Assembly: GCA_037384225.1 (NCBI GenBank)
Contig: JARROD010000275.1
Span: 1-5,241, forward strand
Length of the DNA stretch: 5,241 nucleotides
Direction: 5' to 3'
Source of the DNA: JARROD01 sp037384225
Lineage (GTDB): Bacteria > Pseudomonadota > Gammaproteobacteria > Pseudomonadales > Cellvibrionaceae
Part shown: piece after piece, positions 1-5,241 of the stretch
Layout: the number at the start of each line of letters is the position of its first letter
Position numbering within the stretch: position 1 is the first letter of the stretch
The notes under the pieces: generated by a model
What the model was told of the DNA's origin: nothing
Database searches by the model: none
Seen by the model: only the letters and a program-made list of their open reading frames with translations
Translations under genes and position numbers: made by a program

Positions 1-2199
1 CCACAACTGGCCGAGATGTGGATACACGGCCTGCGTTCCCGGCAACAGGTTTTTTAACCAAGCTTCGTCAACATTAATATCGGGATCCGGCGATAAAACA
101 TATAATACCGGCTTATCTCGACGATCTTTGGCGCCAACCTCACACAATATATTGCCCTGCTCATCTCTGGTATGCCGGTGCAGACGACCCGCCCTTTGTA
201 TAACCAGGTCGACAGGAGCAAGATCGGTAATCAATACGTCAAAATCCAGATCCAGGCTTTGCTCAACAACCTGAGTCGCTATCAGTACCTTTCCCTTTCT
301 CTGCTCAAAACCGGATGCTTTACCAAATGCCCGCAGTGTTTTATTTTCTATTGCCTGCCTGTCAATCATGGCAAATCGACTGTGAAACAAACCAACCCAA
401 TTCTTGTCGATTCCTTCCACCTTATTTAATTCGTCGAAACTTCTGACCGCATCTTTAACCGTATTGCGGATCCAACAGACACACTGCCCCTGTGCTATTG
501 TCCTTTGGATCAATTGAATAACTTCTTCTTCACTGGATAACCTATTTACTGAAACACTCCGTTTAACACTTTCTCTGGTTTCAGTATGGGTTTCGTATAA
601 ATTTTGTTTTGATACTTGTGTTATCAGCGGATAATCCGCCGCCATTAAACACTTCGCGGATGAATTCAAACCTTTGGCATAGGCATTCACCAATCTTTTA
701 CGCATTGATCCCGGTATGGTCGCCGACAACAGGATGGCACTACCGCCGTTTTTGGCGTGAAACTCGAGTAACGCCTGCAGCAACTTATTCATATAAGAAT
801 CATAAGCATGTACTTCATCGACAATAAGGATTTTATCCGAAAGACCCAACACGCGCAGTGATTGATGCCGTGCAGGCAACACCGAAAGCAACGCCTGATC
901 CAGAGTGCCAACACCCACATCGGCCAACAGCGCTTTCTTACGGCTGTCCGCCAACCAGGCATTACAGAAAGCACTCGCACTGGGTTCATCTTCGCCATAA
1001 CTGATATCTTTGCTCTGGGCCTCCAAACCCACTGATTGTCGAAATAGATCGGAAAGCTGGCTGGCGCCATGAGCAAGACTTAGCGAAGGTTTGATATTCG
1101 CCGGAAATAGTTTTCTATAAACCTTACCCATTCGTTCATACATTGCATTGGCGGTCGCCATAGTCGGCAATGCAACGTATAAACCGCTCGCCAAACCGTC
1201 GGACATAAAACGATGAGCCAAAACCATCGCCGCCTCGGTTTTCCCCGCCCCAGTGACATCCTCCAAAATAAACATCTGTGGACCATCACCCATATCGACC
1301 TGTGCGGCAAATTCCTGCAAGGGTGTCGGGCTGTCAATATAAGGAAACAGTGCTTGAATTGAGTCAAAAAAAGGAGGCTCAGATACCCGGCTCGGTCTGT
1401 CAATCAGCTTGAGAGCCTGATCCGCCGCAGGTAGAGCAATATTCACCCAATAATCGGACAGCTCGCAAGGTTGTGCAACGTATTTGAAAATATTTTGATT
1501 AGAACCCAACCAGTCCGCCAACACGGCAACCCCGGCCAACCTCCAGGATAATCGGCGCAGTTTGCCCGCTATATCCTGCCCGGAAAACGAACGCAGGGCG
1601 TTTTTCTTATCCGCAAGAAACAAGTCTGTCGCATCGTTAAAAAATTGTATGACAGCATCGATATCACTGGGATCAAAATAGGGCGATACAACTTCGAAAC
1701 GCTTGTCAGGCGGGACACCATGATGGCCGGTAACGACTTCGATCAATATGGAGATATTATCCAAAAAAGTATTGAATTCGGCACTCATACAACCAAAAGA
1801 TAAAAACCCCTCATCTCTCAGTTTCTCTTCTATTCGTTCACTCCAGATAAGAAACCCCAGGCTATCGTGTTTAACGACATACGACTTATCCGGTAACGCC
1901 GATACCAGATCGGGAGATAAATCGGGAACAAGATTTTGGAAAGCTCTCGCATATTTTCCCAGATCATGGAGGGAAAGGCACCAGGCAAAAACAGCTTGAA
2001 ACGTTTCAGGAGATACCCCAAGCTCAGCCGCCAGCTTACCGCAAAGCGTCGATTTGCCGTCCAGCAGTCTAAATCCCACTGCCGCCACATCCAAGCAATG
2101 AAAGGGCAATAGATGATAAGCAGATCCGGCCGCGGAATCAGGGCGAGCTTTTCCCCAGTAATGAAAATATTTCCTGATTATATTCACACTTTTAGACAT
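1..2199 (-). CDS. cas3: Type I-E CRISPR-associated helicase/nuclease Cas3 (C-terminus beyond the window)
   Basis: Cas3 is the effector of type I CRISPR interference. Cascade recruits it to the R-loop, where it nicks the non-target strand and then unwinds and degrades DNA 3'-5' using ATP. The frame is open for 733 codons from ATG at 2199 to the left edge. The HD nuclease domain has candidate metal ligands H34, H78-D79, H111, H159-H160 and D229 (in LADWLGS, 227-233). The helicase motifs follow: Walker A GAGKT (317-321), motif Ia ALPTMATANAM (343-353), DEVH box (461-464), SAT (492-494), QVVEQSLDLD (643-652) and QRAGRLHRH (668-676). The opening HYWGK and PFHCLDVAA segments and HD-first order match E. 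coli type I-E Cas3 (888 residues), so roughly 150-200 C-terminal residues are probably missing. No frameshift or lost catalytic residue is visible. The start is set by a strong ribosome binding site six bases upstream. In type I-E loci cas3 usually precedes cas8e, which would lie to the left. Confidence 0.97.
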   Translation of the reverse strand, partial: MSKSVNIIRKYFHYWGKARPDSAAGSAYHLLPFHCLDVAAVGFRLLDGKSTLCGKLAAELGVSPETFQAVFAWCLSLHDLGKYARAFQNLVPDLSPDLVSALPDKSYVVKHDSLGFLIWSERIEEKLRDEGFLSFGCMSAEFNTFLDNISILIEVVTGHHGVPPDKRFEVVSPYFDPSDIDAVIQFFNDATDLFLADKKNALRSFSGQDIAGKLRRLSWRLAGVAVLADWLGSNQNIFKYVAQPCELSDYWVNIALPAADQALKLIDRPSRVSEPPFFDSIQALFPYIDSPTPLQEFAAQVDMGDGPQMFILEDVTGAGKTEAAMVLAHRFMSDGLASGLYVALPTMATANAMYERMGKVYRKLFPANIKPSLSLAHGASQLSDLFRQSVGLEAQSKDISYGEDEPSASAFCNAWLADSRKKALLADVGVGTLDQALLSVLPARHQSLRVLGLSDKILIVDEVHAYDSYMNKLLQALLEFHAKNGGSAILLSATIPGSMRKRLVNAYAKGLNSSAKCLMAADYPLITQVSKQNLYETHTETRESVKRSVSVNRLSSEEEVIQLIQRTIAQGQCVCWIRNTVKDAVRSFDELNKVEGIDKNWVGLFHSRFAMIDRQAIENKTLRAFGKASGFEQRKGKVLIATQVVEQSLDLDFDVLITDLAPVDLVIQRAGRLHRHTRDEQGNILCEVGAKDRRDKPVLYVLSPDPDINVDEAWLKNLLPGTQAVYPHLGQLW

Positions 2200-2205
2200 C
2201 CCATT

Positions 2206-2216
2206 CTTCCTTTCCT
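2206..2216 (-). promoter_or_regulatory. Ribosome binding site of cas3
   Basis: On the minus strand AGGAAAGGAAG ends six bases before the ATG at 2199. It decides the cas3 start: another ATG five bases upstream (2204-2202) is in a different frame and would give only a stop soon after. Confidence 0.8.
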
Positions 2217-2254
2217 GTTCCCGTCTAAGTCGACCTCGATATTAGCTGTATTTA

Positions 2255-2266
2255 GTATTCGAATAC
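2255..2266. promoter_or_regulatory. 12-bp perfect palindrome upstream of cas3
   Basis: GTATTCGAATAC is its own reverse complement and lies 56 bases before the cas3 start, where a promoter or operator would be expected. It could be a binding site for a dimeric regulator. No regulator family is recognised from the sequence, and I do not see a convincing -35/-10 pair for cas3 on the minus strand, so the role is inferred from position only. Confidence 0.4.
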
Positions 2267-2278
2267 AATAACGCAGAG

Positions 2279-2291
2279 CAAACATTGTTTG
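2279..2291. promoter_or_regulatory. 13-bp odd palindrome upstream of cas3
   Basis: CAAACA-T-TGTTTG has two perfect six-base arms around a single central base. It sits 12 bases upstream of the GTATTCGAATAC palindrome in the same AT-rich leader of cas3. A second regulator site is possible. The short arms in AT-rich DNA mean chance cannot be excluded. Confidence 0.35.
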
Positions 2292-2828
2292 GAACAAAAA
2301 AGCGAGGCATGTTAATTTATATAATAAATTTATGATGATCCGAATAATTACTTTTTCTGAATTTATATGCCTACAAATAAAATACTTTAGGTGTTTACGC
2401 AGTAAACATTCCACGCCGTAATTGCATTTCCATTAACAGTCCAATGGATCGCCCCACCAGAATTAGCCAAACGTTGAAAGCGCGGCCGGGTGATTGCTCT
2501 TTACCCCTTGTTGCAAAACGGCGTCTTTTACTGGGATGGGCCAATTTTATTTGATAGTTCGCGCAGAGTGCTGATAGCTATACCCGTTGGTATAATCAAC
2601 TCTTCAGAGCAATTTGAACGGGGCACAAATGTTCTGCCCACAGTTAACCCTATCGTTGCATAAATTTTCGGCCCAGGACCGCTTCGCTCCTTCTATAACC
2701 ACATTTTCAGGCGGATGCCCGTGCCCCAAAATGCAGGACTGCGCACAACAATGCACGACTAGTGTCGGAAAAATGCCAGAAAGGATTTTACAGTGCTAAC
2801 CCTAAAGTGCTCGCCCTTACATGGGGAA
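2292..2828. other. Intergenic stretch with no supported gene
   Basis: This stretch lies between the cas3 leader and the fic control region. The part up to about 2400 is strongly AT-rich and includes the ten-base palindrome ATAAATTTAT. The remainder is mixed in composition. All open frames in it are short, lack a good ribosome binding site and show no familiar motif. The longest stop-free minus-strand run near 2531-2692 has no ATG. I see no transposase fragment, tRNA or CRISPR repeat. It may be decayed or inserted DNA, which cannot be settled from sequence reading alone. Confidence 0.6.
2579..2594. repeat. Small inverted repeat (six-base arms, CGTT loop)
   Basis: TATACC and GGTATA flank a four-base loop, giving a perfect six-pair hairpin. 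No U-run follows on either strand, so a rho-independent terminator is unlikely. Another imperfect hairpin (GGGCA...TGCCC) occurs about 25 bases to the right. Neither has an assigned role. Confidence 0.4.
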
Positions 2829-2849
2829 TGTGGAGATTATTTGCGGCAT

Positions 2850-2878
2850 TGCGGAGAATACAGATTCTAATCTCCGCA
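2850..2878. repeat. Inverted repeat TGCGGAGA / TCTCCGCA upstream of fic
   Basis: TGCGGAGA (2850-2857) and TCTCCGCA (2871-2878) are perfect eight-base arms around 13 bases. The left arm is preceded by another TTGCGG at 2841-2846, eight bases out of step, and by a weaker TGTGGAGA at 2829-2836. The right arm is also the left half of the palindrome at 2873-2888. The same half-site recurs at the fic start, which suggests a cluster of binding sites for one protein. Confidence 0.6.
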
Positions 2879-2888
2879 TATTTTGCGG
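2873..2888. promoter_or_regulatory. Putative operator 1 of the fic gene
   Basis: CCGCA and TGCGG half-sites flank an AT-rich centre (TCCGCATATTTTGCGG). It differs at one position from the palindrome at 2927 and lies seven bases upstream of the -35 box of the fic promoter. The 54-base offset between the two copies is close to five helical turns, which would place bound dimers on the same face of the DNA. The function is inferred from repetition, symmetry and position. Confidence 0.6.
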
Positions 2889-2895
2889 TTTTTAC

Positions 2896-2925
2896 TTGAC
2901 TCTTGTGGTGAAAAACACCCATAAT
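2896..2925 (+). promoter_or_regulatory. Sigma70-type promoter of the fic gene
   Basis: A TTGACT -35 box (2896-2901) and a CATAAT -10 box (2920-2925) are separated by 18 bases. Each matches the consensus at five of six positions. Transcription would be expected to start near 2932, giving a leader of under 20 bases. The promoter sits exactly between the two near-identical palindromes. Confidence 0.65.
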
Positions 2926-2926
2926 A

Positions 2927-2943
2927 TCCGCATATATTGCGGA
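2927..2943. promoter_or_regulatory. Putative operator 2 of the fic gene, overlapping start site and Shine-Dalgarno
   Basis: TCCGCA-TATAT-TGCGGA is a perfect inverted repeat with six-base arms. It begins directly after the -10 box, spans the expected transcription start and ends inside the ribosome binding site (GGAG, 2941-2944, five bases before the ATG). A protein bound here would block transcription initiation, the usual geometry of a repressor site. It is nearly identical to the site at 2873-2888. Confidence 0.65.
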
Positions 2944-2949
2944 GTTTAA

Positions 2950-4047
2950 ATGTACATCTGGGAAAACGATCATTGGCCGAAATTAACATGGGACACTGAG
3001 AAGCTGCTTGCGCTGGTTGCTCGTGCCGCCCATGAACAAGGCCGGCTGCTGGGAAAGATGGATGGACTGGGCTTCGACCAACGGGATGAGGCCCAACTGC
3101 ATGCATTGACCGACGAGATCATGAAATCCAGCGAGATTGAGGGGGAAGACTTACCACAAAAGCAAGTGCGCTCCTCAATTGCCAGAAAGCTGGGCATGAA
3201 GCATATCGACGACCTCGTACCGTCATCGCGCGACGTTGACGGCATCGTCGAAATGATGACTAACGCGACCACAAAATTCGACGAACCGCTGACCGAACAT
3301 CGGCTATTCAACTGGCACACACAGCTCTTTCCGAGCGGACGCAGCGGGATGACCCATATCGCCACTGGCCGCTATCGGGAAAAACCAATTCAGGTAGTTT
3401 CAGGGCCGATCGGCAGGGAGCGAGTTCACTACGAAGCACCACCGGCCTCGCACCTCAAACAAGAGATGAAAAAGTTTCTGGCTTGGTTCGATGCGCCAGG
3501 CAAGATCGATCCACTGCTTGTCGCCGGTCAAGCGCATTTCTGGTTTGTCACCATTCACCCTTTCGATGACGGTAACGGACGTATTGCACGCGCGATCGCA
3601 GATATGGCGCTTGCGCGCGCGGAAAAAAGCCCGCGGCGATACTACAGCATGTCCAAACAGATCCTCAGTGAGCGGAACGAGTATTACAAGATGCTCGAAC
3701 AAAGTCAGAAGAGTGATTGCGATATCACTGCATGGCAGGACTGGTTTCTGAACTGCCTGCGCCGCGCGCTCCAGACTGCGGACAGCACAGTCGACACCGT
3801 CTTACAGAAGGCTAGATTCTGGCAACGCTTCGCAGCGGAATCTCTGAGCGACCGCCAGATTAAGGTACTGAACAAATTACTCGATGGATTTGAAGGCAAA
3901 CTGACAACAACAAAATGGGCGAAATTGACAAAATGCTCCCAGGATACTGCCCTGCGTGATATTAAGGATTTAATCGAACGCAATGCACTCAGGCAGGAGC
4001 AAGGTGGCGGTAGAAGTACGAGCTACGCGCTAGTACTCGATGAATAG
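2950..4047 (+). CDS. Fic family enzyme with DUF4172-like N-terminus and C-terminal winged helix
   Basis: Fic enzymes typically transfer AMP from ATP to a hydroxyl side chain of a target protein. The protein has 365 residues. The first 40 or so (MYIWENDHWPKLTWD) match the DUF4172 type seen on many bacterial Fic proteins. S60-x3-E64-G65 is the [S/T]xxxE[G/N] inhibitory motif of class II Fic proteins, in which the Glu obstructs productive ATP binding. The target-binding flap is around 139-165. The catalytic motif HPFDDGNGRIAR (203-214) is complete: H203 is the base, D207 the metal ligand, and R211 and R214 contact phosphate. A winged-helix DNA-binding domain is predicted at about 298-362, with a recognition-helix-like segment at 330-347 and a glycine-rich wing near 351-361. 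The ATG follows a GGAG site and gives the expected family N-terminus. No antitoxin gene is adjacent, as expected for a self-inhibited class II protein. The target cannot be read from the sequence. It may also act as an autoregulator through the flanking palindromes. Confidence 0.95.
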   Translation: MYIWENDHWPKLTWDTEKLLALVARAAHEQGRLLGKMDGLGFDQRDEAQLHALTDEIMKSSEIEGEDLPQKQVRSSIARKLGMKHIDDLVPSSRDVDGIVEMMTNATTKFDEPLTEHRLFNWHTQLFPSGRSGMTHIATGRYREKPIQVVSGPIGRERVHYEAPPASHLKQEMKKFLAWFDAPGKIDPLLVAGQAHFWFVTIHPFDDGNGRIARAIADMALARAEKSPRRYYSMSKQILSERNEYYKMLEQSQKSDCDITAWQDWFLNCLRRALQTADSTVDTVLQKARFWQRFAAESLSDRQIKVLNKLLDGFEGKLTTTKWAKLTKCSQDTALRDIKDLIERNALRQEQGGGRSTSYALVLDE

Positions 4048-4188
4048 GAAACCGCTACCCTGTCTTGCCAAAAAACAATTAAGGTAACACGCACCGGAAG
4101 CTTTGCGCCGCCGAACGCCCGCCATCAATCAATCCAGCCACCGCTCTACGGACAAATAGGCCGCGATTTCGTATGGCGGATAAAGGTA

Positions 4189-4719
4189 TTAATAGGGGCA
4201 ATGATAATAGTCCAATGATGGTTGTGAAAATCCACCCTTCCCTAAAATATCTTTGTTATCTTTATATATGGAGTAAATCTGCAATCTTTGTTGAAATGCT
4301 TTATGTGTATAGTCAGGTGCTTTGATAAACTTGCCTGCCAGCAGACTCCAGTAATACATGGCTTCATTATTATAGATAGCAAAGTGGTAAGTCCGCTTTC
4401 TTCCGCTGGCCAGCCCGCTTCCAACTTCCTGCAAGGGAATATATAGCCTGAAATATACAGCCTGTTTTATAACTTCTTTTAAATCAATATTTTCGAAAGA
4501 TTTGACAAAATATGCGGCTTCCCACTTTTTCTGTGGGGCCACAATGCAATACTTATTCACACCTAAAAGATGATCGGCCGATTCCTTTGCATTGATTGTA
4601 AAATCCCGGCTAATTATAAAATACGTTATGTTGATTAATATATTGGGAATGATCGCAAAAAATAGGGCGATCAGCGTGCCCCAAAAAAACAATTTTTTAG
4701 CTTTTGTATTTAAATTCAT
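4189..4719 (-). CDS. Hypothetical single-pass membrane protein
   Basis: The 176-residue product is not recognised. The lysine-bearing start (MNLNTKAKK) is followed by a hydrophobic stretch at about residues 10-37, consistent with a signal anchor with the N-terminus inside and about 135 residues outside the cytoplasmic membrane. The outer part is rich in Tyr, Lys and Phe, has cysteines only at C58 and near the C-terminus (HCPY), and shows no enzyme motif I can name. The ATG follows the stop of the upstream gene after three bases, in the same frame, and has no strong Shine-Dalgarno, so translational coupling is likely. Base use is visibly more AT-rich than in the fic gene, which suggests a different origin. 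It could be a protective partner or a subunit of the upstream protein, but this is only inferred from linkage. Confidence 0.75.
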   Translation of the reverse strand: MNLNTKAKKLFFWGTLIALFFAIIPNILINITYFIISRDFTINAKESADHLLGVNKYCIVAPQKKWEAAYFVKSFENIDLKEVIKQAVYFRLYIPLQEVGSGLASGRKRTYHFAIYNNEAMYYWSLLAGKFIKAPDYTHKAFQQRLQIYSIYKDNKDILGKGGFSQPSLDYYHCPY

Positions 4720-4722
4720 GTT

Positions 4723-5241
4723 TCACAATGTAGGGATCTCAATCCCAATATACTCTCGAAGCTTTCTAGAGGTATCAACGCTAAATGGAGATCCATAGGC
4801 CGTTCTTTCGCTAGATCCAATTTGACCTGTTAAATACGCTTCCTGACCCAGCCAGCTTTCATTTTTGTAGGCCCAAAACTCGATATAAGTGTAATATTCT
4901 ACCCCTTCTGTTATGGCTTCTGGCGACCAGCTTCCAATGGTGGCACTAAATGGGCTTGCTCCATCAAATATGGTTGTATCAAAATATGCACTTGGTAGAC
5001 TAGATAACCAATAAGAAGCAACAAAGCATCCAAATTGCCTATCCCAGCTAGTACCATCTCTAAATGAGACCGTGCACGCATTGTTGGGTAAGTTGATTTC
5101 GCTTTCATAAGTTGACTTTGGGACATAAACCGGATCATAAGGTTCGTTACTATAGCAGGAAAAAGAGGTCCCTGTGTATACAAGATCACAGTGGGGTAAA
5201 TTTGTGTTCTTATATGCAGCTGTGTTCTTTTTATACCCATC
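4723..5241 (-). CDS. Hypothetical protein, C-terminal 172 residues (start beyond the window)
   Basis: The minus-strand frame is open from the right edge to TGA at 4725-4723, with no ATG that would serve as a start at its head, so it continues beyond the window. The visible part is rich in Tyr, Ser, Thr, Trp and Phe. It has cysteines at visible residues 18, 29, 56 and 72 and patches such as EYYTYIEFWAY, a pattern typical of an exported beta-rich protein with disulfides. No catalytic motif or named family is recognised. It ends three bases before the membrane-protein gene, so the two probably form an operon. The overall length, signal peptide and promoter cannot be seen. An alternative reading in a neighbouring frame (ATG at 5240, open to 4911) is shorter, loses this coupling and looks less protein-like. 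Confidence 0.7.
   Translation of the reverse strand, partial: DGYKKNTAAYKNTNLPHCDLVYTGTSFSCYSNEPYDPVYVPKSTYESEINLPNNACTVSFRDGTSWDRQFGCFVASYWLSSLPSAYFDTTIFDGASPFSATIGSWSPEAITEGVEYYTYIEFWAYKNESWLGQEAYLTGQIGSSERTAYGSPFSVDTSRKLREYIGIEIPTL

Noticed and set aside
2184..2414. Minus-strand open frame of 76 codons overlapping the cas3 start
   Set aside because: It covers the AT-rich leader, uses another frame through the cas3 ribosome binding site and start, and its product has no domain-like pattern. The cas3 start is far better supported.
2579..2594. Hairpin TATACC-CGTT-GGTATA as a terminator
   Set aside because: The stem is AT-rich and no T-run follows on either strand.
2528..2692. Minus-strand stop-free run ending in ELSNKIGPSQ
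   Set aside because: It reads a little like a protein end, but there is no ATG, only an unsupported GTG at 2641, and no family is recognised. It is not called as a gene or pseudogene.
2614..2799. Plus-strand open frame of 61 codons
   Set aside because: No ribosome binding site, no recognisable motif, and a cysteine- and proline-scattered composition that looks like chance.
2841..2943. Recurrent TTGCGG half-sites as a CRISPR-like array
   Set aside because: The units are short, vary in orientation and spacing (8, 34 and 54 bases), and flank a promoter, which fits operator sites and not repeats with spacers.
2970..3365. Minus-strand open frame of 131 codons inside the fic gene
   Set aside because: It is antisense to a well-supported Fic protein and its serine-rich product has no domain pattern.
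4119..4179. CCGCCAT (4119-4125) and ATGGCGG (4173-4179) as a terminator or repeat between the convergent genes
   Set aside because: The arms are seven bases with a 47-base loop and no T-run. Chance pairing is likely.
4911..5240. Minus-strand open frame of 109 codons with an ATG at 5240
   Set aside because: The overlapping frame that stays open from the edge to 4723 is longer, has a more protein-like composition and joins the next gene by a three-base gap. The 109-codon reading is taken as its shadow.

Overview
The window looks like accessory DNA from a Gram-negative bacterium, probably a gammaproteobacterium. The evidence is a Cas3 that reads very like the Escherichia coli type I-E protein, a sigma70-type promoter and Shine-Dalgarno sites. 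I cannot name the genus. Three blocks are present and no CRISPR array, tRNA, rRNA or recognisable insertion sequence was found.

Left block (1-2199, minus strand): the first 733 codons of a type I-E cas3. The HD nuclease residues and the helicase motifs are all visible, and the gene runs off the left edge. The rest of the operon (cas8e/cse1, cse2, cas7, cas5, cas6e, cas1, cas2) and the array would be expected further left, but none of it can be seen here.

Middle (2200-2949): a 750-base divergent intergenic region. Its left side is AT-rich and holds the cas3 ribosome binding site and two perfect palindromes. Its centre (about 2300-2828) has no convincing gene. Its right side is a compact control region built from repeated TTGCGG/CCGCA half-sites around a clear promoter. 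That control region feeds a plus-strand gene (2950-4047) for a 365-residue Fic enzyme with an N-terminal DUF4172-like region, a class II inhibitory motif, a canonical catalytic motif and a C-terminal winged-helix domain. A Fic enzyme carrying its own DNA-binding domain, behind a promoter bracketed by two nearly identical palindromes, suggests autoregulation. This is the most interesting part of the window.

Right block (4189-5241, minus strand): two AT-richer genes of unknown function, separated by three bases and read in the same frame. The first is the C-terminal 172 residues of a cysteine-containing, aromatic-rich protein that starts beyond the window. The second is a 176-residue protein with one N-terminal membrane segment. 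They look translationally coupled and converge on the fic gene across a 141-base gap with no obvious terminator.

The blocks differ in base composition and have no evident shared pathway. The juxtaposition of CRISPR-Cas, a Fic regulator/toxin-like enzyme and an unknown membrane pair is typical of a defence or genomic-island region. That reading is inference.
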